Below are positions 55,974 to 64,000 of a stretch of DNA of 64,000 nucleotides, piece after piece. A program made the position numbers and the translations under genes. Position 1 is the first letter of the stretch. The number at the start of each line of letters is the position of its first letter. The DNA is from Olivibacter sp. SDN3 (lineage in GTDB: Bacteria; Bacteroidota; Bacteroidia; Sphingobacteriales; Sphingobacteriaceae). The notes below the pieces were generated by a model, which did no database searches, was not told where the DNA came from, and was given only the letters and a program-made list of their open reading frames with translations. The stretch is taken from contig NZ_CP060497.1 in assembly GCF_014334135.1 (NCBI RefSeq), positions 3,100,001 to 3,164,000 on the forward strand, read 5' to 3'.

Positions 55974-58643
55974 ATGAGCATAGCGAAGACCTATAATCCC
56001 AAAGAAGCTGAAGATAAATGGTACTCTTATTGGCTGGAAAAGAAATTTTTTCGGTCCGTTCCAGATGATCGGGAACCCTACACCATCGTCATGCCTCCGC
56101 CTAATGTTACCGGCGTGTTGCATATGGGACATATGCTTAATAATACGATACAGGACGTATTGATCCGCCGTGCCCGTATGCAAGGTAAAAATGCCTGTTG
56201 GGTGCCCGGTACCGATCATGCGTCAATTGCAACAGAGGCTAAAGTTGTAGCAATGCTCAAGGAGCGGGGGATGAGTAAAAAAGATCTTTCGCGTGAAGAA
56301 TTTTTGACCTACGCTTGGGAGTGGAAAGAGAAATACGGTGGTATTATTCTAGAACAGTTAAAAAAACTGGGTGCTTCCTGCGATTGGGACCGCACACGCT
56401 TTACCATGGATCCTGATTTAAGTGATGCGGTGATCGATACCTTCATCCACCTCTATAAGAAGGGGTATATCTACCGTGGGATACGGATGGTAAACTGGGA
56501 CCCGCAGGGAAAAACTGCCGTTTCCGATGAAGAAGTGATTCGTAAGGAGGTGAATCAAAAACTGTATTACGTGCAATACCAGGTAGTTCCCGAAACGATA
56601 CCCGGCACTAGTAGTAAGACGCAAGAGGTTCCCCTAGATCAGATTCATCATGAATATATCACAATAGCAACTACCCGTCCGGAAACCATTATGGCGGATA
56701 CGGCTGTTTGTATTAACCCCAGCGATGAGCGCTATCAATACCTCAAAGGTAAGAAAGTAATGGTGCCTTTAATCAATAGGGAAATTCCGATAATCGAAGA
56801 TCAATATGTAGAGATGGATTTCGGCACCGGTTGCTTAAAGGTGACACCGGCGCACGACTTAAATGATTATGAACTGGGGCAAAAACATAAACTCGAAATC
56901 ATTGATATTTTAAACGACGACGGAACGTTGAACGAAAAGGCTGAAATTTTAGTGGGAGAGGACCGTTTCATTGCCCGAAAGAAAGTGGTTAAATTATTGG
57001 AAGAAGCCGGGCAATTGGAAAAAGTGGAGGATTATAAGTCGCAGGTAGGTTTTTCAGAGCGTACCGATGCTGCCATTGAACCGAAGCTGTCCATGCAGTG
57101 GTTCTGTAAAATGGATGAGCTTTCCAAACCGGCTTTGGATTACGTGCTCAGTGGTGAGGTGAGGTTAATACCTGATAAATTTATTAATAGCTACCGCCAT
57201 TGGATGGAAAATGTGAAAGATTGGAATATCTCCAGACAGCTCTGGTGGGGGCAACGTATTCCTGCTTGGTTTAATGAAAATCAAGAATGGGTGGTAGCCA
57301 AAACAACGGAAGAAGCTGTTGAAGAATTTGAAAAGGCCGGTTTGTCGATAAAGGGAATTTATCAAGAGGAGGATGTGCTGGATACTTGGTTTTCTTCAGG
57401 TTTGTGGCCTATATCTGTTTTCGATGGCTTTAAGAATCCAGATGGAGCAGATATCAACTATTATTACCCGACAAATGACTTAGTTACCGCGCCTGAAATT
57501 CTGTTTTTCTGGGTTGCCCGTATGATGATATCAGGGCATGAATTCAGAGGTGAAGCGCCTTTCAAGAACGTTTACCTAACAGGTATCGTTCGGGATAAAC
57601 TGGGCCGAAAGATGTCTAAATCCTTAGGTAATTCGCCGGATCCGATTGCCTTAATGGAACAATATGGTACGGATGGCGTTAGAGTGGGCATGTTGCTATC
57701 GTCACCTGCGGGAAATGATTTGATGTTTGATGTTGCCTACTGTGAACAGGGCCGTAATTTTGCGAATAAAATATGGAATGCCTTCCGTCTTGTTAAGGGT
57801 TGGAAGGCGACAGATAAAGATGCGACTGAGGCAGAGTTAAAAGCAGTTGAATGGTTTGAGAGCCGGTTTAATCAAGCCATAGTTGATATCGATGAGCACT
57901 TCGCTGCTTATCGTCTTTCTGACGCACTAATGGCAGTTTATAAATTGATATGGGACGACTTTTGCTCGTGGTACCTCGAGCTGGTGAAGCCGGCTTATCA
58001 GCAGCCGATAGCCTCGGTTCTTTATGACCGTACTAAGCACTTTTTTGAGCAGCTTTTAGCTTTGGCGCATCCCTTTATGCCTTTTCTCACTGAGGAACTG
58101 TGGCATGATGAACTTTTTGGTAGTAGAGAAGCATTGGATTGCTGTATAGTAGCAAAATATCCTATCTCCAGCGAAGTAGATCATGCGCTCTTAAAAGATT
58201 TTGATATTATTAAACAAGTTATTTCGGAAATACGGAATATACGGAATACCAAACAAATATCGCCGAAAGACGCATTGCCTCTCGCCGTAAAAGTTAATAC
58301 TTCAACGTTGTACAAACCTTATTTGGATAACGTGAAGAAATTGGCGAATATATCAGATGTAAGCTTCGTAAAGGAAAAACCATCGGGTGCTGTCTCTTTT
58401 ATGGCGGGGAAAGATGAGTTTTTTATTACTATTACACAAAACATTGATGTAGAAGCAGAAAAGGCGCGTATTGCGAGCGAGATTCAATACTTACTGGGAT
58501 TTTTGAAGGCTGTAAATGCCAAGCTTGCTAATGAAAGGTTTGTGCAAAATGCTAAGCCTGAAATTGTTCAGAATGAGCGAAATAAACAGGCGGATGCGGA
58601 AGCGAAAATTAAAATTTTGGAGGAAAGCTTAGCTGCACTGTAG
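55974..58643 (+). CDS. valS: Valyl-tRNA synthetase
   Basis: Class I synthetase that charges tRNA-Val. 889 residues. The HIGH-type motif is seen in PPPNVTGVLHMGHMLNNTIQ (about 42-61), the editing (CP1) domain follows with TTRPETIMADTAVCINP and DFGTGCLKVTPAHDLNDYEL, then KMSKS in GRKMSKSLGNSPDP (about 545). The C-terminal coiled-coil arm (EKARIASEIQYLLGFLKAVN onward) binds the tRNA corner. Single transcription unit. Confidence 0.98.
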   Translation: MSIAKTYNPKEAEDKWYSYWLEKKFFRSVPDDREPYTIVMPPPNVTGVLHMGHMLNNTIQDVLIRRARMQGKNACWVPGTDHASIATEAKVVAMLKERGMSKKDLSREEFLTYAWEWKEKYGGIILEQLKKLGASCDWDRTRFTMDPDLSDAVIDTFIHLYKKGYIYRGIRMVNWDPQGKTAVSDEEVIRKEVNQKLYYVQYQVVPETIPGTSSKTQEVPLDQIHHEYITIATTRPETIMADTAVCINPSDERYQYLKGKKVMVPLINREIPIIEDQYVEMDFGTGCLKVTPAHDLNDYELGQKHKLEIIDILNDDGTLNEKAEILVGEDRFIARKKVVKLLEEAGQLEKVEDYKSQVGFSERTDAAIEPKLSMQWFCKMDELSKPALDYVLSGEVRLIPDKFINSYRHWMENVKDWNISRQLWWGQRIPAWFNENQEWVVAKTTEEAVEEFEKAGLSIKGIYQEEDVLDTWFSSGLWPISVFDGFKNPDGADINYYYPTNDLVTAPEILFFWVARMMISGHEFRGEAPFKNVYLTGIVRDKLGRKMSKSLGNSPDPIALMEQYGTDGVRVGMLLSSPAGNDLMFDVAYCEQGRNFANKIWNAFRLVKGWKATDKDATEAELKAVEWFESRFNQAIVDIDEHFAAYRLSDALMAVYKLIWDDFCSWYLELVKPAYQQPIASVLYDRTKHFFEQLLALAHPFMPFLTEELWHDELFGSREALDCCIVAKYPISSEVDHALLKDFDIIKQVISEIRNIRNTKQISPKDALPLAVKVNTSTLYKPYLDNVKKLANISDVSFVKEKPSGAVSFMAGKDEFFITITQNIDVEAEKARIASEIQYLLGFLKAVNAKLANERFVQNAKPEIVQNERNKQADAEAKIKILEESLAAL

Positions 58644-58803
58644 ACATGGCCCACTAAAAGGAAATGCAACTCACGTAATAAGTTTACCGGCTGGGAATAA
58701 TAGATTAATATGTTCACTGGAAGTCTGTTTGCCGATACTTTGTACTCCGCACTATAATAGTTATATTCGTGGGTATTATTAATTATAAAACAAATTATTT
58801 GAC

Positions 58804-59451
58804 ATGAAAAAAATTTTAAGCTTAGCGCTGATTGGGTTTGTGTTGGCCTCTTGTGGGGGCTCTTCTGAAAATGCTGATAGTCAACAGCAAGAGCTAGACC
58901 CTAACCTGATTACCTGTGAAAGTATAGGCAAAGTTAGACTGAGTTATAGCCACGAAGATCTGGAAACTGAGTTTGGTGCAGATAATCTGGAAGACGGTAC
59001 CGAAGAAATTGATGGCAAAGAGGTGAATATTACAAAAGTATTCCCCGGAACAGCAGAAGAAGTGGTTGTAGCTTGGACAGAAGATAGCGCTCCTTTCAGT
59101 AAAGCAGCTAAACTAAGCGTTTCTGATGAGATGGGGCCGTATCAATTGGAGGAAGGCATCCGCGTGGGGTCTACCATAAAAGAGTTGGTACAGGCAAATA
59201 ATTTTTTACCGGTAACATTTACCAATTTCTATGCAAGGGAAGATGGATTTGCCTATATCCAAAGCTTTAATGATGGTGATCTTGCGCAAAAATATCCGTG
59301 TTTGGGAGGTGTATTGGATATTGACAGAACCGACAATTTAGAGACAAGCTTATTGGAAGAGTTTAAACTGGAAAACCCCGCAAAATCAAACCATAAAGCG
59401 ATGAACTTTATATATGCAAACGTGGTTGAACTGAGCATTTCAGCTGAGTAA
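58804..59451 (+). CDS. Hypothetical lipoprotein
   Basis: A 215-residue lipoprotein of no family I recognise. The lipobox is LASCGGS (cysteine near residue 17). The mature part has CESIGKVRLSYSHEDLETEF, AEEVVVAWTEDSAPFSKAAK and NNFLPVTFTNFYAREDGFAY; the acidic composition suggests a periplasmic, soluble domain. Single gene with a strong terminator shared with the opposite gene. Confidence 0.75.
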   Translation: MKKILSLALIGFVLASCGGSSENADSQQQELDPNLITCESIGKVRLSYSHEDLETEFGADNLEDGTEEIDGKEVNITKVFPGTAEEVVVAWTEDSAPFSKAAKLSVSDEMGPYQLEEGIRVGSTIKELVQANNFLPVTFTNFYAREDGFAYIQSFNDGDLAQKYPCLGGVLDIDRTDNLETSLLEEFKLENPAKSNHKAMNFIYANVVELSISAE

Positions 59452-59465
59452 CACCATTATAAAAT

Positions 59466-59517
59466 GTTAAATAAAAGGCTTGTCTTTGTATTGGAAAAGA
59501 CAAGCCTTTTATTTAAC
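59466..59517. terminator. Perfect 21-bp stem, bidirectional terminator
   Basis: GTTAAATAAAAGGCTTGTCT plus one T (59466-59486) pairs perfectly with 59497-59517 around a 10-nt loop. A/T flanks let it work on both strands. It serves the lipoprotein gene and the convergent gene, whose stop codon (59509) lies in its right arm. Confidence 0.93.
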
Positions 59518-59979
59518 ATGAATTAATTCCGTATATGAAGGGAGTTCTTTTAAAAAAATATAAGACTCTTTCTCAAAATCGATCTGACAATAGTAGTGTT
59601 GTAAACCGTTGCTTACTACAAGAAAGGGAACTTTATGAACCATATTATAACGAGCTATCTGATCAAATACCGCCTGTGTTATTTTAACTGAGGGAGCTTT
59701 TAACTCTGCTATAAGCATTCTTCTTCCACCATGGTCGAATACCACAATATCCGTTCTCTTTTGTAATGAATTAAGTTTGAGCCCGCCTTCGGATTGGATT
59801 AGTGTTTTAGGAAACGCTTTGTCTCTAATTAGATGCTGTATCCAATGTTGCCGTACCCATTCTTCTGGAGTTAACACCAGGTGTTTTTTTCTCAGTTCGT
59901 CGAAAATCAACAATTTGTCTTTTTCTCTAACGAGTTTAAAAGGGAAGTGTGGCAAATTAAGGGCTATGGGTGTTAGCAT
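59509..59979 (-). CDS. Orphan HsdR N-terminal-type nuclease-like protein
   Basis: A 156-residue protein that corresponds to the N-terminal domain of type I restriction subunit R (HSDR_N type) standing alone. The core has LTPEEWVRQHWIQHLI, QKRTDIVVFD and LIAELKAPSVKITQAVFDQI, the PD-(D/E)xK pattern (D in RTDIV, E-x-K in AELKAP), then KVPFLVVSNGLQHYYCQIDF. The helicase, S and M parts are absent. Bacteroidota carry such stand-alone versions next to holA; the role is unknown. Divergent from holA. Confidence 0.83.
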   Translation of the reverse strand: MLTPIALNLPHFPFKLVREKDKLLIFDELRKKHLVLTPEEWVRQHWIQHLIRDKAFPKTLIQSEGGLKLNSLQKRTDIVVFDHGGRRMLIAELKAPSVKITQAVFDQIARYNMVHKVPFLVVSNGLQHYYCQIDFEKESYIFLKELPSYTELIHVK

Positions 59980-60182
59980 GGTACAAATTTACCAAGTATT
60001 TTGCGAACATTTGCAATTTAGTAAAAGCTCAGGGAATCGTTATATTTAGTTTGCGGGTATGTGATACGTAGGTAACTTATTTGGCGGAGGCTAAAATTTA
60101 TTGTTATTTTGCAGGCTAAGTTGGCATGGCCGGAGATATCGCGTGTGGAATGGCCATGATAACTTATAAGTCAACGCGAGTA

Positions 60183-61190
60183 ATGAATGTAGCAACTGTA
60201 TTATCGGATATATCAAAGAGAAAGCTTAAACCAATCTACCTTTTGCATGGGGAGGAGTCGTATTATATAGATTTGGTCAGTCATTATTTAGAAGGCAAAG
60301 TATTGAGTGATGCTGAAAAAGGTTTTAACCAGACCGTTCTATATGGTAAGGACACCGATTGGATAACCATCGTAAATGCAGCGAAACGTTATCCTATGAT
60401 GAGCGACTATCAATTAATCCTCGTAAAAGAAGCCCAACATCTCAAATGGGATAAAGCTGCCGAGCTCTTTGAATCCTATGCAAATAACCCTTTATCAACC
60501 ACGGTGCTAGCTTTTGCGTATAAATATGGAAAATTTGATAAACGGAAGAAGATTTATAAAACTATCGAAAAGAACGGCTTGGTATTGGAGTCCGCTAAAA
60601 TTTACGATAATAAGTTAGCTCCATGGATCGATGAGTATGTAAAAGAACGGGGTATGACCATCCATCCGCAGGCAACAGCAATGATCGGAGAGTATCTGGG
60701 CACAGAGCTCTCTAAAGTAGCCAATGAGCTTGATAAGTTGATGCTGAACGTTCCAAAAGATAGGGAAATTAATGTTAACGACGTTCAGCATAATATAGGT
60801 ATAAGTAAAGACTTCAACGTATTCGAGCTGAACACGGCCCTTGGAAAACGAGATGTTTTCAAAGTAAATCAAATTATTGATTATTTTGCTGCCAATCCTA
60901 AGTCTAATCCGCTTCCTGTACTGATGGGTTCTTTGTACGCTTATTTCTCTAAATTGTTAAAATACCATTTCCTGCCCGATAAAAGTCAACAGGCAGCCGC
61001 CCGCGAGTTAGGCGTGCATCCATTCTTTTTGAAAGACTATGAAATGGCCGTGCGTAATTATTCACGAGGGAAATTATTTCATATTATTGGCTACTTGAAG
61101 GAGTATGATTTAAAGTCTAAAGGGGTAGACGCCATTAATCTGGAACCGGAAGACTTAATGAAAGAGTTGATGTTCAAAATATTGCATTAA
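60183..61190 (+). CDS. holA: DNA polymerase III delta subunit
   Basis: The clamp-loader delta subunit that opens the beta ring. 335 residues from ATG 60183 (MNVATVLSDISKRKLKPIYL); an earlier in-frame ATG at 60126 adds 19 residues of atypical sequence and cannot be excluded. Domain features: LLHGEESYYIDLVSHYLEGK, FNQTVLYGKDTDWITIVNAA, the AAA-like body (ILVKEAQHLKWDKAAELFES) and the helical C-terminal third (FNVFELNTALGKRDVFKVNQ). The small outer-membrane gene begins 10 bp after the stop. Confidence 0.93.
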   Translation: MNVATVLSDISKRKLKPIYLLHGEESYYIDLVSHYLEGKVLSDAEKGFNQTVLYGKDTDWITIVNAAKRYPMMSDYQLILVKEAQHLKWDKAAELFESYANNPLSTTVLAFAYKYGKFDKRKKIYKTIEKNGLVLESAKIYDNKLAPWIDEYVKERGMTIHPQATAMIGEYLGTELSKVANELDKLMLNVPKDREINVNDVQHNIGISKDFNVFELNTALGKRDVFKVNQIIDYFAANPKSNPLPVLMGSLYAYFSKLLKYHFLPDKSQQAAARELGVHPFFLKDYEMAVRNYSRGKLFHIIGYLKEYDLKSKGVDAINLEPEDLMKELMFKILH

Positions 61191-61200
61191 GATATAATAT

Positions 61201-61761
61201 ATGAAGAGAGTTTTATTTTCGAGTTTTATCATTTTTCTCTTGGCCCCCGTGGCATTATATGGTCAAGGAAGAGGGGTTTATGTAGCTGTGGAAGCAGGAG
61301 GGATGTTAGGATTGAACAGACAAAGTTCATTAGCTAATGATCAGGCATTAAATGGATATAAGTTTCATTTGATGTTCGGACGTAATTTTAATGATCGTTT
61401 TTACTTTGGTTTAGGCCTTGGAAATGAGGTGTACCGTGCATCAGAATCAGCAGGCCCTTTTTCCTCACGTTTTGGTATATTACCTTTTTTGGCTGATTTC
61501 CGGGTACCTCTTCACCATAATTTTCTTTCAGGTACTTTGAGCGTGGTAGCGAATGCAGGTTATGCTCCTCGCATAGGGAATGATCTGTTTAGGGGGGCTT
61601 TGGCTCACGGTGGCATTAGTTATGGTTATCCGCTCTCTTTCAATGGTCCGGATTTATTTTTAACGCTGGGGTATGGTCTGCAGCAAATAGTTTTACCTTA
61701 TCAATCTAATAACCTCCAACAACAAACGATTTCACTTACCTTGGGCCTCTTCATTAATTGA
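61201..61761 (+). CDS. Small outer-membrane beta-barrel protein
   Basis: A 186-residue protein with a signal peptide (about 1-21, ending ALYGQ) and about eight beta strands (for example FYFGLGLGNEVYRASESAG, FNGPDLFLTLGYGLQQIVLP) and a closing strand TISLTLGLFIN that ends in a hydrophobic residue. It looks like a small 8-strand barrel. It starts 10 bp after holA and should be co-transcribed with it. No function can be given. Confidence 0.78.
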   Translation: MKRVLFSSFIIFLLAPVALYGQGRGVYVAVEAGGMLGLNRQSSLANDQALNGYKFHLMFGRNFNDRFYFGLGLGNEVYRASESAGPFSSRFGILPFLADFRVPLHHNFLSGTLSVVANAGYAPRIGNDLFRGALAHGGISYGYPLSFNGPDLFLTLGYGLQQIVLPYQSNNLQQQTISLTLGLFIN

Positions 61762-62036
61762 CGTATAAATTTTTGCATTGAGCTGTTGCCTTCAAATGAT
61801 GGAAAACCAATAAAACTAGCTTGAACACAAAAGCCAACACCTGTGAGAAAAATGCATTGATCTAAATTCGCCAATAAATTCTTGTAAAAATTTCAATAAT
61901 GTAAGATATTTACGACATTTGGATCGGATATAAAAAACTTCTATAAACTTAATCGTCGTTGAGGATTAAACTTTAGGGAATACTATTTGCTATAAACTTA
62001 GTACTTATACGGTTATTTATTCGTAAATGTGCATGC

Positions 62037-62336
62037 AATGGCTGTGGTTTTTCGGCTATACAGTAGCAATACGCCTGCGCCATTGTTTAGTGGCAAAAAA
62101 GGTGAGTTATGGGATGTGTTTACAAAAGAATACGGACTTAGCGAAATGACGTTCTGAACACCGTTCAAAGTAAAAAAAGAGAAAAACAAGACAAAGCTCA
62201 GGTTTGTTGATAGGCAGACAAGCGTTATTGTCTTAAAAACCGCCGAAGGCAGCATGAACACCCTTGTAAATAGACAAAATGTGAATAAACAACTTTATGC
62301 TCATGAAAAAGGAAAGAAAGAGACCTCAAGGCGAGT
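62037..62336 (+). pseudogene. Possible broken reading frame ahead of the TetR gene
   Basis: ATG 62037 opens a frame (MAVVFRLYSSNTPAPLFSGK, then KGELWDVFTKEYGLSEMTF) that meets TGA near 62154-62156. In the same frame it continues without a further stop for about 60 codons (KLRFVDRQTSVIVLKTAEGS) up to TAG near 62336, past the TetR start. A protein-like composition on both sides of one stop suggests a decayed gene. I do not recognise the family. The remainder of the spacer 61762-62036 shows nothing else. Confidence 0.35.
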
Positions 62337-62959
62337 TTAGGGATAAGGAGCGGACCAAATTAAAATTGCTCCATGCGGTCGGTGAAATTATACGGACGGA
62401 GGGATATCAGGGTTTAGGTGTAAATAAAATTGCCCATCAAGCGGGGGTAAATAAAAAGCTTATTTATCGTTATTTTGATGGAGTTGACAATCTTATTGAA
62501 AAATATGTCCGCGAAAAAGACTATTGGGTAAGCTTTGTAGACAACGCACAGATTGCTGAAACAAGTAGAGATGATTTTGGTCAGGTAGGTTTGCCTGAAC
62601 TATTAAAAGAACAATTTGATTTTTTCCTATCAGCGGAAGAACTGCAAAATATTGTGTTGTGGGAAATCAGCGAGAACAGTAATTTAATGCGGGAAGTGGC
62701 CGAAGTCAGGGAACATTTAGGAAGTGAGCTCTTCAAAATTACCGATCCGCTATTTTCCGGTTCTGAAGTAGATTTACGTAGTATTGTTGCGTTACAGGTG
62801 GCTGGTATATATTATTTGGTATTACATGCCAAACATAACGGGAGTACTTTCTGCGAAATAGATATTAATACAGAAGAGGGAAAATCGCGCCTTAAGAAGG
62901 CTATTGAACAGATTAATGGCTGGGCTTTTGAAGAAGCTAAAAGAAAGAAGAAAAAGTAA
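62297..62959 (+). CDS. TetR/AcrR family transcriptional regulator
   Basis: A 220-residue one-component regulator. The helix-turn-helix at about residues 20-65 is clear (TEGYQGLGVNKIAHQAGVNK, then KLIYRYFDGVDNLIEKYVR), preceded by a basic arm. The C-terminal all-helical ligand and dimer domain (about 75-215) has no recognisable effector. No adjacent target gene on the same strand; the nearest is the convergent ABC-F gene. Confidence 0.9.
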   Translation: MLMKKERKRPQGEFRDKERTKLKLLHAVGEIIRTEGYQGLGVNKIAHQAGVNKKLIYRYFDGVDNLIEKYVREKDYWVSFVDNAQIAETSRDDFGQVGLPELLKEQFDFFLSAEELQNIVLWEISENSNLMREVAEVREHLGSELFKITDPLFSGSEVDLRSIVALQVAGIYYLVLHAKHNGSTFCEIDINTEEGKSRLKKAIEQINGWAFEEAKRKKKK

Positions 62960-62989
62960 AGGCCAGTTGGTGTATACCAACTGGCCTTT
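62958..62989. terminator. Bidirectional terminator between TetR and ABC-F genes
   Basis: AAAGGCCAGTTGGT (62958-62971) pairs perfectly with ACCAACTGGCCTTT (62976-62989), loop GTAT. It serves both convergent genes; the plus-strand U-tract is short. Confidence 0.9.
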
Positions 62990-63016
62990 ATAGTAGTCTT
63001 TTTATATATTTTAATT

Positions 63017-64000
63017 TTATTTAAGCATTCGCTCGCGCTGTTGTTTTATTTCTTCACTGTTGATGTATTCATCATAAGTCATCAGTTTATCGATGACACC
63101 ATTAGGCGTTAGCTCAATAATTCTGTTAGCTACCGTTTGGGTTAATTCATGATCTCGCGAGGTAAACAATATAGGGCCTCTGAAATCTTTCATTCCATTG
63201 TTCAGAGCGGTGATCGATTCCAGGTCAAGGTGGTTTGTTGGTTCGTCAAACAATAGTAGGTTTGCTTTTTGCAACATCATGCGAGAAAACATACAGCGCA
63301 TTTTCTCTCCTCCAGAAAGCACAGAACATTTTTTTAATACTTCTTCTCCGCTAAACAGCATTTTTCCTAAAAAACCTCTCACGAACTGGTCATCCTGATC
63401 AGTGTCGGAATACTCGCGCAGCCAATCAATGAGGTTCTCGTTTTTACCTTCGAAATAGGATGCATTGTCCATGGGAATATCAGCAATACTAATAGTTACT
63501 CCCCACTTGAACTCTCCTTTGAAATCTTTATCTCTTCCCGTTAGAACTTCATAGAACGCCGTCGTGGCTAGACTGTTCTCGGCGATCACTGCAATTTTAT
63601 CCCCTTTATTCATCATGAAGTTCACTTGGTCAAAAAGAACCTCCCCATTTTCGATTTTGCCCAGGTTTTCCACTTGCAGAATCTGATCACCAGGCTCACG
63701 GTTCATGTCGTTAAACATGATGGCAGGATATTTACGGCTAGAAGGTTTAATCTCATCAAGATTGATCTTGTCCAAGGCTTTTTTACGGCTGGTGGCCTGC
63801 TTTGACTTAGAAGCATTGGCGCTGAAACGACGAATAAACTCTTGTAATTCTTTGACTTTGTCTTCCAGTTTTTTATTCTGATCTGATCTTTGTTTTAACG
63901 CTAGCTGACTGGATTCGTACCAGAATGAGTAGTTACCGGTATAAATAGTCATCTTACTGAAGTCAATATCTACGATATGTGTACATACAGCGTCTAGAAA
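63017..64000 (-). CDS. ABC-F family ATPase (YbiT-like), C-terminal part
   Basis: The C-terminal 327 residues of an ABC-F translation factor; the gene continues beyond base 64000. Reading from the window edge, FLDAVCTHIVDIDFSKMTIY and GNYSFWYES end the first ATPase domain, followed by the charged linker (QNKKLEDKVKELQEFIRRFS) and the second ATPase domain with Walker A region VIAENSLATTAF (diverged GxxxxGK, as in YbiT), signature LSGGEKMRCMFSRMM and Walker B LLLFDEPTNHLDLESI. It binds the ribosome near the E site. It is not an exporter: no membrane domain. Confidence 0.93.
   Translation of the reverse strand, partial: FLDAVCTHIVDIDFSKMTIYTGNYSFWYESSQLALKQRSDQNKKLEDKVKELQEFIRRFSANASKSKQATSRKKALDKINLDEIKPSSRKYPAIMFNDMNREPGDQILQVENLGKIENGEVLFDQVNFMMNKGDKIAVIAENSLATTAFYEVLTGRDKDFKGEFKWGVTISIADIPMDNASYFEGKNENLIDWLREYSDTDQDDQFVRGFLGKMLFSGEEVLKKCSVLSGGEKMRCMFSRMMLQKANLLLFDEPTNHLDLESITALNNGMKDFRGPILFTSRDHELTQTVANRIIELTPNGVIDKLMTYDEYINSEEIKQQRERMLK

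Noticed and set aside
62013-62261. 82-codon minus-strand frame in the holA/TetR spacer
   Set aside because: F/S/L-rich composition and no promoter. The plus strand of the same region looks more protein-like, so it is treated as a shadow.

Overview
This window is chromosomal DNA of a Bacteroidota bacterium, most likely order Sphingobacteriales, family Sphingobacteriaceae. The evidence is the protein set (a C-terminally extended lysyl-tRNA synthetase, DUF3467, DUF4293, GH92, ribosomal protein THX, OmpH-type lipoproteins, a sphingomyelin-synthase-like PAP2 protein) and promoters of the Bacteroidota type (TTG, about 20 nt, then TAnnTTTG) in place of Shine-Dalgarno-led genes. No rRNA, tRNA, CRISPR array or prophage was seen.

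Layout. 1-9.3 kb: end of rpoB, rpoC, a 184-bp MITE-like element with a 3-bp target duplication directly behind the rpoC terminator, a DUF3467 gene, a short-chain dehydrogenase and lysS. 9.8-12.3 kb: an ECF sigma factor, a protein with one membrane helix and a C-terminal beta-barrel-like domain, and a 112-residue HExxH protein; these may form one envelope-signalling unit. 12.3-29.7 kb: housekeeping and envelope genes (OmpA, truA, ABC exporter, sucD, msrB, GH92, RlpA, miaA, cca, tsaC, dapD, an S4-domain gene). miaA has no ATG, GTG or TTG start.

27-49 kb is a surface-polysaccharide region: ten glycosyltransferase-type genes, mostly single genes on alternating strands; an intact IS3-family element (37738-38965, AAGT duplication); a two-gene secreted cassette (lipoprotein plus DUF5648-repeat protein); an fdtA-fdtA-fdtC-fdtB operon for a dTDP-3-acetamido-3,6-dideoxyhexose; and a four-gene phosphonate operon. 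That operon encodes a TagF-like transferase, a cytidylyltransferase-PEP mutase fusion, phosphonopyruvate decarboxylase and an iron-type alcohol dehydrogenase. Together they predict 2-hydroxyethylphosphonate, activation as a CMP-phosphonate, and transfer to a surface glycan. This is the strongest candidate for an undescribed system here.

49-64 kb: a sphingomyelin-synthase-like membrane protein, META-domain lipoprotein, THX, OmpH lipoprotein, gyrB, an alpha/beta hydrolase, then a striking array of about 25 degenerate 21-bp repeats (55360-55884) ahead of valS, a lipoprotein, an orphan HsdR-N-type protein, holA, a small outer-membrane protein, a TetR regulator and an ABC-F ATPase that runs off the window. 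truA, cca and valS share an almost identical promoter, and in truA, cca, the S4 gene and some glycosyltransferase genes the promoter lies so close to the start codon that the mRNAs should be leaderless.
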